DNA of 64,000 bases. Origin: CAWGMT01 sp963823675 (GTDB lineage Bacteria > Planctomycetota > Planctomycetia > Isosphaerales > Isosphaeraceae). Below are positions 47,040 to 62,000 of the stretch, one piece after another. The DNA is taken from positions 630,077-694,076 of the forward strand of contig CAWGMT010000025.1 in NCBI GenBank assembly GCA_963823675.1, in the 5' to 3' direction. The notes under the pieces were generated by a model that searched no databases, was not told the DNA's origin, and was given only the letters and a program-made list of their open reading frames with translations. Every line of letters begins with the position of its first letter. Position 1 is the first letter of the stretch. The position numbers and the translations under genes are program-made.

Positions 47040-50000
47040 ATGTCCCAGAGATTCATCATGTCGAACTTCCATGACTCGGGCTTCCGCGTGCGCCGTAAGG
47101 GCTGGCATCAGAGGGTATTGGGCCGCCGAAGGCGGGGCGGAAGCCGGCCGAGGCGCCCGTTTTTCCAGCCGGGATTCCTTCATCTCGAAGACCGGTGGCT
47201 GATGGCGACTCTCGTCGTCACCAACACGCTCGATTCGGGCCCCGGCTCGCTCCGGGGTGAGATCGCCCAATCCAACGCCACGGGCCCGGGCCCAAACACG
47301 ATCGACTTCGACATCCCCATGTCGGACCCGGGATACGACTCGTCAAGTGGGGTCTGGACGATCTCGCTTTTGTCGGCGTTGCCGAGCATCTCCGTGCCGG
47401 TGACGATCGACGGCACGAGTCAGACGGGGTATTCCACCACGCCGGTGATCGATCTCGATGGCACAAGCGCGGGTGCCGGAGCCGACGGCCTGTCGCTGGC
47501 GGCGGGATCCGCTGGGAGCCAGGTCCTCGGACTGATGATCGAGAACTTCGCGAACGCGGGCATCGACGTCGCATCCGCCAACAACACGATCGGCGGCGCG
47601 GCCGCTGGCGTTAGCAACCTGATCAGCGGCAACTCGAATTACGGCGTGCTCATCGAGACCGCCTCCGCGACGGGGAACCTCGTCGCGGGCAATTACATCG
47701 GCACCGATGTGACGGGCACGGCCGCGCTGGGCAACGGCCTCGACGGCGTGTTGATCGACGCGAGTGCCTCGGACAACACCATCGGCGGCACCACGGCCGC
47801 CGCCCGCAACGTCATCTCCGCCAACGCGTATTCCGGCGTGGAGATCGACGACGCAAACGACAACGTCGTCGAGGGCGACTTTATCGGCACCGATGTGACC
47901 GGGACGGTCGCGCTGGGCAACAACGTGATAGGCAAGGCCGATGGGCTCGGCGAATTCGCCGGTGGTGTCTTCCTCGGCAATGACGCCTCCGGCAACACCA
48001 TCGGCGGCCTCACCGCAACCCCGGGCACCAGCGCGGGGAACCTGATCTCGGGCAACACCTACGCGGGTGTGTCGATGTATAACGCGGGCCCGAACAACCT
48101 GGTGGCCGGCAACCTGATCGGCACCAATGTTACGGGGTCCGTTGCTCTCGGAAACGACTCCAATTACGGGAACCCCTCCGGGGGGTTTGGCGTCACAGTC
48201 CAATACTCGCCCGACACCACCGTGGGTGAGCCGGGCGGCGGCAATGTGATCGCAGGCAACGGCCTCGGCACCGTTAACGGCGCCAACGTCAACCTGAGTT
48301 ATTCGACCGGGAGCGCCGTCCAGAGCAACATCATCGGCACCGACATCACCGGCACCGTCGCGCTCTCCACCACGACGTATTACGGCGTCGTTCTCCAGTT
48401 CGGGTCGTACGTCGTCGGTGGACTCACACCCACACCGGGCACGGGACCGGGCAACGTCATCTCGGGCAATGGCGTCGCTGGCATTTCCGTGGCCAACTAT
48501 ACGGCGGGCTCCACGACCGTCATCGAAGGCAATATCATCGGCGCCGACGCGACCGGCGAGCACGCGGTCCCGAATCGCAATTGGGGCGTCACTCTCGGTG
48601 ACGTCAGCCTGGTCACGGTCGGCGGCACGGCGGCCGGAGCGGGGAACTTGATCTCGGGCAACAGTGTGATCGGCGTGTATATCGACCTCTCGAGTACGAC
48701 CGCCAACCTGGTCGCGGGCAACCTCATCGGCACCGACATCACGGGGATGCTGGCGATCGCCAACAGGGAGGGCGTCGTCATCTCCGATGGCGCCTCGAAT
48801 AACACGATCGGGGGCCGCACGACGACCCCGGGGACCGGCGCCGGCAACGTGATCTCGGGCAACACCGATGACGGCGTGCTATTCACCCTGCAAAACACCG
48901 ACTCCGGCCCGACCGACAACCTGGTGGCCGGCAATCTCATCGGCACCAACGGCGCCGGCACCGCCTCGCTGGGCAACGGCGACGACGGCGTTTTGATCGA
49001 AGCGGGTGCCACGAACAACACGATCGGCGGCGTCACGAGCACGCCCGGCACCGGCCTGGGCAACGTCATTAGCGGCAACACCAATGACGGCGCCGAGATC
49101 ACCGGCTCGGGCACAAGCGAGAACGTAGTCGCGGGTAACATCATTGGCCTGAACGCTTCCGGAAACAGCGCGCTGGGCAACGCCGGCAGCGGGGTCCAGA
49201 TTGATACTTCGGCCTCGGGCAACACGATCGGCGGCCCGACGGCGAGCGCGCGTAATGTCATCTCCGCCAATTTGAACGGCCTTGAGATCATCGGCGGAGC
49301 CAGCGGCAATACCGTCCAGAGCGACTACATCGGCACCGATCTCACAGGTATGGTGGCTATCGGCAACCTCATTGACGGGTTGTATAGCCAGGGAACCTCC
49401 GACATCATCGGCGGGGCGACCAACGACGGCCAGGGCAATCCTTCGCCCGGAACCGCGCCGGGCAACGTCATCTCCGGCAACGGCAGCGCGCAAGAGCCTC
49501 GCAACACGGAATACAATCTCATCCTCGGCACATCCGAAGTCGCCGCCGGCAATTTGATCGGACTCAATGCGACCGGAACGGCATCGCTGAACACGGGCGG
49601 TGAGGCATGCGTCGGCCTGAACGGTGGAGACGACACCGTCGGGGGCCTGAGCCCGAATGACCGGAACGTCATCACAGGTGACTTTTATGAAATGGGCATC
49701 AGTGGATCTGGCGACCAGATTCTGAACAATTATTTCGGCACCGATATCACCGGGACCATTGGGCTGGACCACATCGGCCAAAGTTTGTCCGCTGGCTGGA
49801 ACGCCATCTTAATTTTAGACGGCGCGAATATCGTCTTCGGCGCGCCGGGGGCCGGCAACCTTGTTGTGGACAGCTTTCCCTCTACCTACTATAACGCATT
49901 CGCGATTTTCGCAGAAGAGTCGTCGGGGTTGGTCATCCAGGGTAACAAGATCGGCACGAACGCCGCGGGCACGGCCGCAATCCCCAACGCCGGCGGCATC

Positions 50001-53000
50001 TACGTCGCCGGATGTGACGGCTTCCTGATTGGCGGCACGTCCCCTGGCGACGGCAATTTGATCTCAGGGAGCGTTCTCAGCGCCATAACCGTCGTCACAA
50101 CCACGGGTGGCACGATCGAGGGCAACAAGATCGGTACCGACGTCACCGGGACGCTCGCCATTCCCAACGACACCTATTACTATTTCGCGAACCCGGCCGC
50201 GGTGATCCTCGCTAACGGTGCCTCCGACATCACCATCGGCGGCACGACGGCCGCCGCTCGCAACATCATCAGCGGCAACGATGGGGATGGAATCCTGGTC
50301 AGTGCCGGCTATCTCTTCGTAGGTGGGAACCGCCCGTCTAACGACGGCGTGAATCAAGACAACACGGTCGAAGGAAACTACATCGGCATCAAGGCCGACG
50401 GCAGCGGCGCGTTGCCCAACGCGGGTACCGGGATCTACGTCGCCGGGTCGGCCCTGAACACTACGATCGGCGGCACCGCGGCGGGCGCGGCCAACGTCAT
50501 CAGCGGAAATGCCGGTAACGGCGTCTTGATCGACGGCACCGGCCCGCCCAGCGTTACCCCCCTTTATCTCAAAGCCGACGGCGACGCGACCAACACCAAC
50601 GTCGCGATCAGTGGGGATACTGTCGGCAACGGCTCGATCGTCGGCGGCGTGACTTACGGCACGGGAATCACCGGAGAGGCCTTCGAGTTCCACGACACCC
50701 CCGGTGAGCGTGTCGTCGTTCCCGGTGGGACGGCCTACCTGGATCAGACCGGCCTCACACTCTCCGCCTGGATCAACCTGAACAGCCTGCCCGGAGCGAC
50801 CCCTTACGTCATCGCGTCGCAGGCGTATTCGTCCACCTCGGAGACCTACGGTCTTTACGTGAACTCCGGCGGACAGCTCGTCTTCGAGTGGTATTCTCAA
50901 GGCGCGTTCCACACACTGACCTCCACGAGCGCGAACCTTGGCTCGCGGCTCGGTACGTTCCAGCAGGTCGCCGTCACTACCGACGATTCGACGGTCACGT
51001 TTTACGTGAACGGCGTGGCCGTCGGCTCGTCCGCGATGCCCGTCCCGCTCGATATCACGGCCACCGGCGACCTCGATATCGGCGGCCTCGCGAACGGCCC
51101 CAACCTCTTCGACGGCCTGATCGACGACCTCTCATTCACCATCAGCCCGCTCCCGGCCGACGTGATCGCCCAGATTTACGCCAATGCGGGCCAGGGCACC
51201 GACCTGGGAGGCAGCGGCACTCAAGACACGACCGTCGCCGGCAATTTCATCGGCACCGACCCGACAGGCACGACCGCCATCGCCAATGGTGGCGACGGCG
51301 TCGAGATCAATGACGCGTTCAACAACACGATCGGCGGAACCGCGGGCGCTCCCAGCAACATCATTTCGGGCAACACGGGCGACGGCGTCGAGATCACGGG
51401 TACAGGCGCGACGGGCAACGTGGTGGCGGGCGACTACATTGGCACCGACATGACCGGCACGACGGCCATTGCCAACGGTACGGGCGTCGAAATCGACAGC
51501 GGCGCATCTGCCAATACCATCGGTGGTACCACAGCCGCCGCCCACAACGTCATCTCCGGCAATACCTCCGACGCCATTTATCTCGCCAACGACGGCTCGA
51601 ACCACAACCTCGTCGAGGGCGACTACATCGGCCTCGACATGAGCGGGAACAACTCGGTTCCCAACGAAATCGGGGTCTATGTCGGTTCGGACGACAACAC
51701 CATCGGCGGCACCGTCGCCGGCTCGGGGAACGTGATCTCGGGGAATAACGACGGGTCCGCTTATATCGGTGCGCAGATCTACATCCCGGGCAATGACAAC
51801 CTGGTCGAGGGAAACCTCATCGGTCTCGGCGCCGATGGCGACATCGTCACGGTCCCCGTCGGCGATCTCAACGCGGGCGTGTCGTTCCAGACCGGCGGGC
51901 AGAACTTCATCGGGAGCCATAACACGATCGGTGGGGTGACGGCCGCCGCGAGGAACGTGATCTCGGGCAACCAGAGTAACATCATCCTCCAGGGCGGCTC
52001 GTACAATCTGATCGAGGGGAACTACATCGGCACCGACACGACCGGGACAATCGCGATCGGCCCGGGGCCGAACGGCACCGCCGATTTGGTTGATATCAAC
52101 ACCGAATCCACCGTGCAGGATACCATCGGCGGCACGACCACCGGCGCCCGGAACATCATCTCCGGGGCCAGTCAAGCCGGAATCTATTTCGGAGCAGGCA
52201 CGTCCGAAAGCGTCGTCGGGGGCAACTACATCGGCACGGACAAGACGGGCACTCTGGCCCTGCCCAATGGGACTGGTTTCCAAGAAGGGGACGAAGGATC
52301 GCCCGGCGACAACACGATCGGCGGGGCGACCTCCACGCCCGGGACCGGGGCGGGCAACCTCATCGCGGGCAACCAGGGTAGAGGCATCTCTACCGGCCAG
52401 GGTGACGGCGACGTGGTCGAGGGCAACGCGATCGGCGTCGTCGCACTGCCCGGAGGGGGCACCTCGCCCGCCAACAGGGGCGATGGCATCGAAGTCGGCG
52501 GCACCGAGGGCGCCGGCGTCCAGATCGGTGGTCCCAACGCTCAGGACCAGAACGTCATCTCGGGCAACACCAACGACGGGATCGAGATCAACGGCAGCTC
52601 CGGCGTCCTCGTCGAAGGCAACCTGATCGGCACCGATATCACCGGCAAGCTCGCGGTGCCCAATGCTGAGGGCGTCGTCCTCGACAACGGCTCGTCGGGC
52701 AACACGATTGGCGGTCTGACGAGCACTCCCGGCACCGGCCTGGGCAATGTCATCAGCGGCAACACCCAAGATGGCGTCGAGATTACGGGCTCCGGGACGT
52801 CGGGTAACGTCGTCGATGGGAACATCATCGGTTTGAATGCCACAGGTACAAGCGCGTTGGGCAATCTCGGCGACGGTGTTGAACTCGAGAACTCGGCGTC
52901 TGCAAACACGATCGGCGGGACAACGGCAAGCTCTCGCAACATCATCTCCGCCAACTACAATGGCGTCGAACTCCTCAGCGGAGCCACCGGCACTTACGTT

Positions 53001-56000
53001 CAAGGCGACTACATCGGCACCGACCTGACGGGCATGACCGCCATCGGCAATACCAATTTCGGACTGTTCAGCCGAGGCATCTCCGACGTCGTCGGTGGCG
53101 CGACCAACGACGGCCACGGCAACCCCGCGCCAGGGACCGCCCCCGGCAACGTCATCGGGGCCAACGTGCAAAACGTGGACCTCTATGGCACGTCCGAGGT
53201 CCTCGCCGGTAACCTGCTCGGCCTCAACGCGACAGGGACCGCACCGCTCTTTCCCGGCACATCGTATGATGTTAGCGCGGCCGGCACGAACAACCTCGTC
53301 GGCGGCATGAGCCCGAACGATCGCAACGTGATGACTGGCGCATATATCGTTTTTGGCGGCGGAGGGATCGGCCTCCAGATTCTGAACAATTACATCGGCT
53401 CCGACATCACCGGAACGATCGGATTGGAGCACATCGGACAAAGCAACGGCATCGGCTACGCCGACTTCATTGTTTCAGGGGCCTCGAACATTTCAATCGG
53501 GTTACCGGGTGCAGGCAACCTCATCGTGGATGGTTTCCCCGCTGCGTATACCGATGCGTTCGGGGTTAGTGTCTTCAGCTCGTCGGGCGTGGTCATCCAG
53601 GGAAACAAGATCGGCACGAACGCCGCGGGGACCGCCGCAATCCCCAATAACGCCGGCATCTACGTCGCCGGCTGTGACGGTTTCCTGATCGGCGGCACAG
53701 CCCCCGGCGCGGGCAATTTGATCTCGGGAAACCTCGAGAGCGCCATCGCCATCGACACGACCACGGGCGGCACGATCGAGGGCAACCTCATCGGTACCGA
53801 CGCCACCGGCATGCTCGCCATTCCCAACGACGGTTGGTTTGCCCCTGGCGGTGGCACAGGCCCAGCCGGTAGCGTCGGCCCGGGAGCGGTGATCCTCGGA
53901 AACGGTGCCTCAGACATCACCATCGGCGGCACGACGGCCGCCGCCCGCAACGTCATCAGCGGTACGTATGGGGCTGGAATCCTGGTCAGCGGCTTCCCTC
54001 TCTTCGTGGGCGGGTCGAGCCGCCCGGTCAACTACGACGGCGTAACCCAAGACAACACGATCGAAGGGAATTACATCGGCATAAATGCCAACGGCAACGG
54101 TCCGTTGCCCAACACCGGTACCGGGATCGACGTCACCGCCACGGCCCTGAACACAACAATCGGCGGCACCACGGCGGGCGCGGCCAATGTCATCAGCGGA
54201 AATGCCGGCAACGGCGTCGTCATCGACGGCACCGGTCCGCCCAGCGTTACCCCCCTTTATCTCAAAGCCGACGGCAACACAACCAACACCAATATCGCGC
54301 TCGGTGGTGATACTGTCGGCAACGGCTCGATCGTCGGTGGCGTGACTTACGGCCCGGGAATCACCGGAGAGGCCTTCGAGTTCCACGACACCCCCGGCGA
54401 GCGTGTCGTCGTTCCCGGCGGCACGGCGTATGACGACCAGAACGGCCTCACTCTCTCCGCCTGGATCAACCTGAACAGCCTGCCCGGAGCGACCCCTTAC
54501 GTCATCGCGTCGCAGGCGTATTCGTCCACCTCGGAGACCTACGGTCTTTACGTGAACTCCGGCGGACAGCTCGTCTTCGAGTGGTATTCTCAAGGCGCGT
54601 TCCACACACTGACCTCCACGAGCGCGAACCTTGGCTCGCGGCTCGGTACGTTCCAGCAAGTCGCCGTCACTACCGACGATTCGACGGTCACGTTTTACGT
54701 GAACGGCGTGGCCGTCGGCTCGTCCGCGATGCCCGTCCCGCTCGATATCACGGCCACCGGCGACCTCGATATCGGCGGCCTCGCGAACGGCCCCAACCTC
54801 TTCGACGGCCTGATCGACGAGCTCTCATTCACCATCAGCCCGCTCCCGGCCGACGTGATCGCCCAGATTTACGCCAATGCGGGCCAGGGCACCGACCTGG
54901 GAGGCAGCGGCACTCAAGACACGACCGTCGCCGGCAATTTCATCGGCACCGACCCGACAGGCACGACCGCCATCGCCAATGGCGGCGACGGCGTCGAGAT
55001 CGACTCGGGCGCCTCCAACAACATCATCGGCGCCACGACAGCCGGGGCCGGCAACACGATCGACTTCAACACAAACGACGGCGTCCAGGTCGTCGGTGAC
55101 GGCACGACCGGCAACGCCATTCGAGGCAATTCGATCTTCGGCAACGGCCTCCTCGGCATCGAGCTTGGCACAAGTGGAGTGCCCTCGACCAACATCCTGG
55201 GCGGATCGACGAGCGGGCCGAACGACGACGAGAACTACCCGGTACTCACCATCGTGAGCTATACCCCCGGCACTGGCACGACGATCGCCGGCAACATCAA
55301 CACGGCGCCGAATACGACTGTCTACGTCAACCTCTATACCGACGCCGTGGAGGCTCTCAATGGCTACGGCCAGGGCCAGACTTTTATCGGCAGCGTGACC
55401 GTCAACACGACCGGCGACGGCAACGCCTCGTTTACCTACCTGGCCACGTCCCTCCCGCGCAACGCGATCGTCACGGCGACGGCGACCGACCCGGGAAACA
55501 CGTCGGAGTTCTCGCTCGACGCTGCCGAAGACACGCCCCCGATTGCCGCCCTGGTCGCGCGGCCGAGCCCGGCGGGCTCTCCGGCAACCACCTTCAACGA
55601 GGGCCAGGCCATCACCTTCGACGGCTCCGGCTCGTACAGCCCCGACGGCGACGCGCTCTCCTACACCTGGGATTTCAACGACGGGACTGCTCCGGTCACC
55701 ACCACGACCCCGACCGAGACGCACGAGTACGATTACGACGGGACCTACGTCGTCACCCTGATCGTCAATGACGGCCACGGCGGGATCGAAAGCAACATCG
55801 ACATCCTGACGATCGACAAGGTGCCGCCGACGATCGCCATCAGCCCGCTGCCGGCGTCGGTCGCGGTCGGCGACACACTCAATTTGAGCGGCACGATCGA
55901 CGACCCGACGCCCGACCTCGAGACCGTCGTCCTCGACTGGGGTGACGGCTCAAGCCCCACGACCCTTCATTCGCCCGCGGGGAGCACGACCTTCTCGGCC

Positions 56001-59000
56001 GCGCACGACTATAGCTCGCCGCTTGCCGGCGGTGCGACGACGGCGACGATCACGGCGACCGTTACCGACGCCTCCAACCCCGCAGCGTCGCCCCAGCCGT
56101 CTCCCATCGGCCCCCTCACGCCGACGCCCACATTCGACGTTGGCGGCTCAAGCGGATCGACGTCGGCTCTGCTGACGGTTTTCCAGCAGTCGCCCACGGT
56201 CGCCGGGCTGACCCTCAACCAATCGACCGTCAACGTCGGCGGCTCGGTCACGCTCTCGGGGACGATCGTCAACCCCGACCCGACTGTCTCGCACACGGTG
56301 ACGATCCAGTGGGGCGACGCATCCGCCGCGACCACCCTGGTCTTGCCGCCCGGCGACATGGCGTTCGCGAGCTCGCACACGTACGAGAGCACTCCGGGCG
56401 ACGCGCTCACCGGCGCTTACCCGATCGACGTGACGGTCGTCAACAGCAACCTCGTCGGCGGCGGCGCCGTGGCTCCGCCGGCCGTCACCATCGTCGATGT
56501 GTCGCCGGTCGTGCAGATCGAGAGCCTGCCGCTTTCGAGCACGGGCTCGCTGGTCTCGCTGCTGGCCAACGCGAGCGAACCGGGAACGCTCAACACGCTC
56601 ACCTACCAGTGGACGATCACTGCAAACGGGTCCCTCTACGCAACGGGGACCGGCCAGACCATGTCGTTTGACTCGATCAGCGGCGGAGTTTACACCGTGG
56701 GGGTGGTGGTCACCGATCAGGACGGCGCGACCGGGCAGGCCAGCTCGCAGGTAGTCGTCGGCCCAGCGACCGCCAATAACACGGTGATTTTCAATCCGGC
56801 GGCCGGCGGGCTGGTTACGCTCACGGCCAATGGCGCGACCTCCAGCCCGTTCGCACCCGGCAACGGGATCATCTATTACGCGCGGGCGCGACCAACTTCG
56901 TCGAGGCCGCCCCGAACCTGACGACGCCAATCGAGCTGGTCGGCAGCACCGGCGGAACGAACACGCTGATCGGCGGCGCCGGCAACGACACGCTGGTCAG
57001 CGTCATGGGCAACGACTACCTCGAAGGGACCACGGGCAACACCGATTTCGTGCTCATCCTGGGCCACGACCCCACACTGGTGGCCTCGACGGGCATCAAC
57101 ACCATCGACCTCAGCCAGACGCCCCAGAACGTCACGCTCAACCTCGGCAGCCAGACGGTTCAGACCGTGGACTCGGCCGGGGACATCGTGCTCTTGGAGG
57201 GCACATTCCAGAACGTGATCGCGGGCGCCGGCAACGATACCCTCACCGCGGCCAACGGCGTGAACAGCTCCCTGATCGGCGGCTCGGGCAACGACATCAT
57301 CTTCGGCACGTCATCGGGCAACGATTCGATTGTGGGCGGGACGGGCAACGCGACGATCACCGGCGGCGGCGGCAACGACATCATCTTCGGCACGTCGTCG
57401 GGCAACGACTCGATCGTGGGCGGCACGGGTAACGCGACGATCGTCGGTGGCGGCGGCAATGACATCATCTTCGGCACGTCATCGGGCAACGATTCGATCG
57501 TGGGCGGCACGGGGAATGCGACGATTACCGGGGGCGGCGGTAATGACATCATCTTTGGTACGTCATCAGGCAATGACTCGATCGTGGGCGGGACGGGTAA
57601 CGCGACGATCGTCGGTGGGGGCGGTAACGACATCATCTTTGGCACGTCGTCGGGCAACGACTCGATCGTGGGCGGCACGGGTAATGCGACGATCACGGGC
57701 GGCGGCGGCAACGACATCATCTTCGGGACGTCGTCGGGTAACGACTCGATCGTGGGCGGCACGGGTAATGCGACGATCACGGGCGGCGGGGGCAATGACA
57801 TCATTTTTGGCACGTCGTCGGGCAACGATTCGATCGTGGGCGGGACGGGCAACGCAACGATCACCGGCGGCGGCGGCAACGACATCATCTTTGGTACGTC
57901 GTCGGGCAACGACTCGATCGTGGGCGGAACGGGTAACGCGACGATCACCGGGGGCGGCGGTAACGACATCATCTTCGGCACGTCATCGGGCAACGACTCG
58001 ATCGTGGGCGGGACGGGGAATGCGACGATCACTGGCGGCGGCGGCAACGACATCATCTTTGGCACGTCGTCGGGCAACGACTCGATCGTGGGCGGGACTG
58101 GCAACGCCACGATCACGGGCGGCGGCGGTAATGACATCATCTTTGGTACGTCATCGGGCAACGACTCGATCGTGGGCGGGACTGGCAACGCCACGATCAC
58201 CGGCGGCGGCGGCAACGACATCATCTTTGGCACGTCGTCGGGCAACGACTCGATCGTGGGCGGGACGGGGAATGCGACGATCACGGGCGGCGGCGGTAAC
58301 GACATCATCTTCGGCACGTCATCAGGCAACGACTCGATCGTGGGCGGCACGGGGAATGCGACGATCACCGGCGGCGGCGGTAATGACATCATCTTCGGCA
58401 CGTCATCGGGCAACGACTCGATCGTGGGCGGGACGGGGAATGCGACGATCACTGGCGGCGGCGGTAACGACATCATCTTCGGCACGTCGTCGGGCAACGA
58501 CTCGATCGTGGGCGGCACGGGTAACGCGACGATCGTCGGTGGCGGCGGCAATGACATCATCTTCGGCACGTCATCGGGCAACGATTCGATCGTGGGCGGG
58601 ACGGGCAACGCGACGATCACCGGCGGCGGTGGTAACGACATCATCTTTGGGACGTCATCGGGCAACGACTCGATCGTGGGCGGGACGGGCAACGCGACGA
58701 TTGTCGGCGGCGGCGGCAATGACATCATTTTTGGCACGGCATCGGGCGACGATTCGATCTACGGCGGCACGGGGAACGCGACGATTAGCGGCGGCGGCGG
58801 CGCGGACATCATCTTTGGCGGGCCTGGCGACGACTCGATTGTCGGCGGCACGGGCTTTAACACGCTCTCAGGCGGCGGCGGCGACGACATCATATCTGGA
58901 GGTCCCAACGACTGGCTGGTCGAGACCGACCCGCTCGGCAACACGGTGACTCCCATCACCGTGACATTGACCAACTCGACGCTCACCATGCCGGGTTACG

Positions 59001-62000
59001 GGACCGAAACGATCAGCGGCATCACCAACGTCGTCGTCGGGCTGGGCGACGGCAAGCTCGTGCTCGACGCCCGTCAGAACACCACGCCGCTGGCACTGGT
59101 CGCCGGCGCGGGTGACGACACCATCCTGGCGGGCCCGGGCGACGACACGCTGTACGCCGGGTCGGGCACCGACTCACTGGTCGGCGGCGGCGGCAATGAC
59201 ACCTATGTCTTCGGCCCGCTGACGCAGGGTAACGTTACGGTGAATGATGGGTCGGCCACGAACAACACGCTCGACTTCTCGCTCTTGGGCGCGGGCATCA
59301 ATCTCGATCTCGAGGCCGTGGGGCCGCAGGCCGTGAGCCCGGGACTCTTGAACCTGACGCTCACCAACCCGCAGAGCATCAACCAGGTCCTCGGCACGTC
59401 GTACCCCGACACGATCATGGGCAACGGCCGCAACGACACCCTGATCGGCAACGGCGGCGCCGACTACCTGAATGCCCGCGGCGGCGCCGCGCTGATCGAA
59501 GGCTACAAGACGACGGTTGTCTATCTCGACTTCCTGCCTGGCGTCATCGACTACACGCAGCCCATTCGCGACGCGATCGAGGCCCGCTTCGGCGCGATCT
59601 ATTCGGCGTTCAATTACACCTTCACGCAGACCCAGCCGACGAGCGGGCTGTACTACACGCTCTATTACAACGTACCCGGCGGCAGCCTCATTGCCGGCGA
59701 GGCGACGGAGCTCAACTGGCGCAACCTCGACCTGCCCGGCTCGGCCGTGATCGACATCAGCCAACTCCTCACGTCGGCCGCGACGGTGGGGTCCGTGACC
59801 CTTGGCTTGCCCGACTACCCGGCCGATACCGTGACGAATATCATCAACATGTCGGCGGAGGTCGGCGCCCACGAGCTCGGGCACCTCTCCGGCCTGATCC
59901 ACGGCGACGCGTTCGGCCCGATCGGCGCTGGGATCTACGCGAACCTCGCCGACAACCCGTACTTGGACGGCTACACCCCACCGTACCCCGGTCCGACAAA
60001 CGCCGTCGACACCGAGTATGACGTGATCGCGTCGCCCGCGTCGGTCGGCACCTCGCTCTTCGACGCGGCCAGCACGACGTTCTTCGGCGAGCGCGACGAC
60101 ATTTCCCTGGCGTTCGCCGACTCGGGCACGACGACCAACGAGACACCCGGCGACCCCAATACCTCGGTCGCAACGGCGCAGCCCGTGACCCTCTTGCCCC
60201 TGAGCGTGCCCAACACGCTCTTGATTGGCCAGGGAACCGGCGACACCTTCGACGTCACGGCTGCCGATGTCGTCGGCTCGATCGAGCTCGGCGCCAATGG
60301 CCAGAGCAATGCCGGCTACTACGCCATCACCGCGACCGCCGGCGAGCTGCTCAATTTCCAGATGCGGTCGCAGTCCTTGACCCGCGACAACGGCGACGCG
60401 ATCGATTCGGTGCTGACGATCTACGAAGCCGATGGCAAGACCGTGGTTCCGTACTACGGCAGCTCCGAGGGGGCGTTCGCCGAAGGCGGCTTCCAGGACA
60501 CCAACGCCGTCCTGATCGACGTCACGATGCCGTACACGGGCACCTATTACGTCAAGGTGAGTACCTACTCCGTCACGGACTCGTTCGGCATCCTGCATAA
60601 CTCCGAGGTCGGCGACTATGAGCTGTTCATGTACAGCTTCGCCGCCACGCCATCGGGCACGACGCCTACCGGCACCAACTCATCCGACACCACGGCTACC
60701 GGCACTTTGCCGCCCGCAAATGGCGATACGCTGGTCGGCGGCTCGGGCGATGACACCCTCGTGGGCAGCTCGGCGGACGACCTGATCGAGGTCGTGCCGG
60801 GCGATTCCGTCATCGCCGGCTCGGGTGCGAGCACGATCGACACGCTCCCGTACAACATCACGATCACCGACCCGCCTGCTCAGTTGGGAAGCCCGCTTGC
60901 CTTCACGGGCAGCTTTGTGGCATCGAACCCGGGCATGTCCTACACGTACGACTGGCACGTGACCAGCAGCAACGGTCAGATGGTTGCCGACGGCAGCGGC
61001 ACGGCCGCGGTAAATAGCGGCATGGGGACGACCTCGTATCAGTTCACCCCGACGGCTGCCGGCGTTTTTACCGTCACGCTCACGATCACCGACGGCTACG
61101 GCGGCGTCAACCAGGCGACACTCGCCGAGACGGTCGGGACAATCACCCCCTTGACGACCCAGATCGGGACGGGTGCCAGCGAGATCGCGGGGACTCTCGG
61201 CACGCCGGTCACCTTGACCGCGACGCCCACGGGCTCGTACCCCGTCACGTCGTACTCCTGGGTCGTCGCGGTCCCGACAGGGGCGACGACTCCCGCGCAG
61301 GGCTCTGACTCTTCCTACGCGTTCACGCCGGCTGTCGCTGGAAACTACACCGTGACCGTGACCGCGACCGACTCCGCCGGGGATGTCTCGGTGTCGACTG
61401 TCACGGTCTTCGTCCCGTTCGTGGCCCCAACGGCCGAGATCGTCGGCGTGCCGGAATACGAATACGTGCCCGAAGGATACGCCTTCTCCTTAGCCGGCAT
61501 CGTCGACAATCCGACGCCGGAAAACCTCACCGAATCGTGGACGGTCACGGCCGGCGATGGCTCCGAGGCGCCCTATACCGTCACGGGCCCGAGCGTGACC
61601 TACACGCCCGACGATCTCGGGTCTTACACCGTCACGCTTAACCTGCTCGATGCCAGCGGCCAGGTCGTTGTGTCGACCTCCCAGCAGATCATCTCGATCG
61701 GGGTCGCCCCGACGGCGACGATTTCCGGCGGGCCGTCGGGAGCGACAACCACCGAGGGCACGTGCCTTGCATTCACGGGCGCGGCGAGCAGCCCGAGCAG
61801 CGTCACCACGGCCGAGGGGTTCTTCTACACCTGGAGCGTGACGCTCGGCGGCTACACTTACGTCGCCCCGACGACCCCCGCGACCAACCCCACCAGCTTC
61901 CGCTTCACGCCAGGCCAGGCGGGGATCTACATCGTGTCTCTCTCGGTCACCGACTATCACGGGATCACCAGCGTGGCTGCCACCGAGACGGTCACGGTCG

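Noticed and set aside
47343..48563. Long minus-strand frames within the giant gene (also 51132-53441).
   Set aside because: They are antisense to beta-helix repeats with strong plus-strand periodicity and lack any recognisable domain.
57160..58737. 525-codon open frame on the minus strand across the RTX-like array (repeats of PPTIESLPDDVPKMMSLPPP).
   Set aside because: It is the mirror of the 84-bp array. The plus-strand frame has the RTX glycine/Asp pattern and third-position variation, so the minus frame is a shadow.
57279..58790. CRISPR array.
   Set aside because: The 84-bp units are contiguous and coding, without unique spacers.
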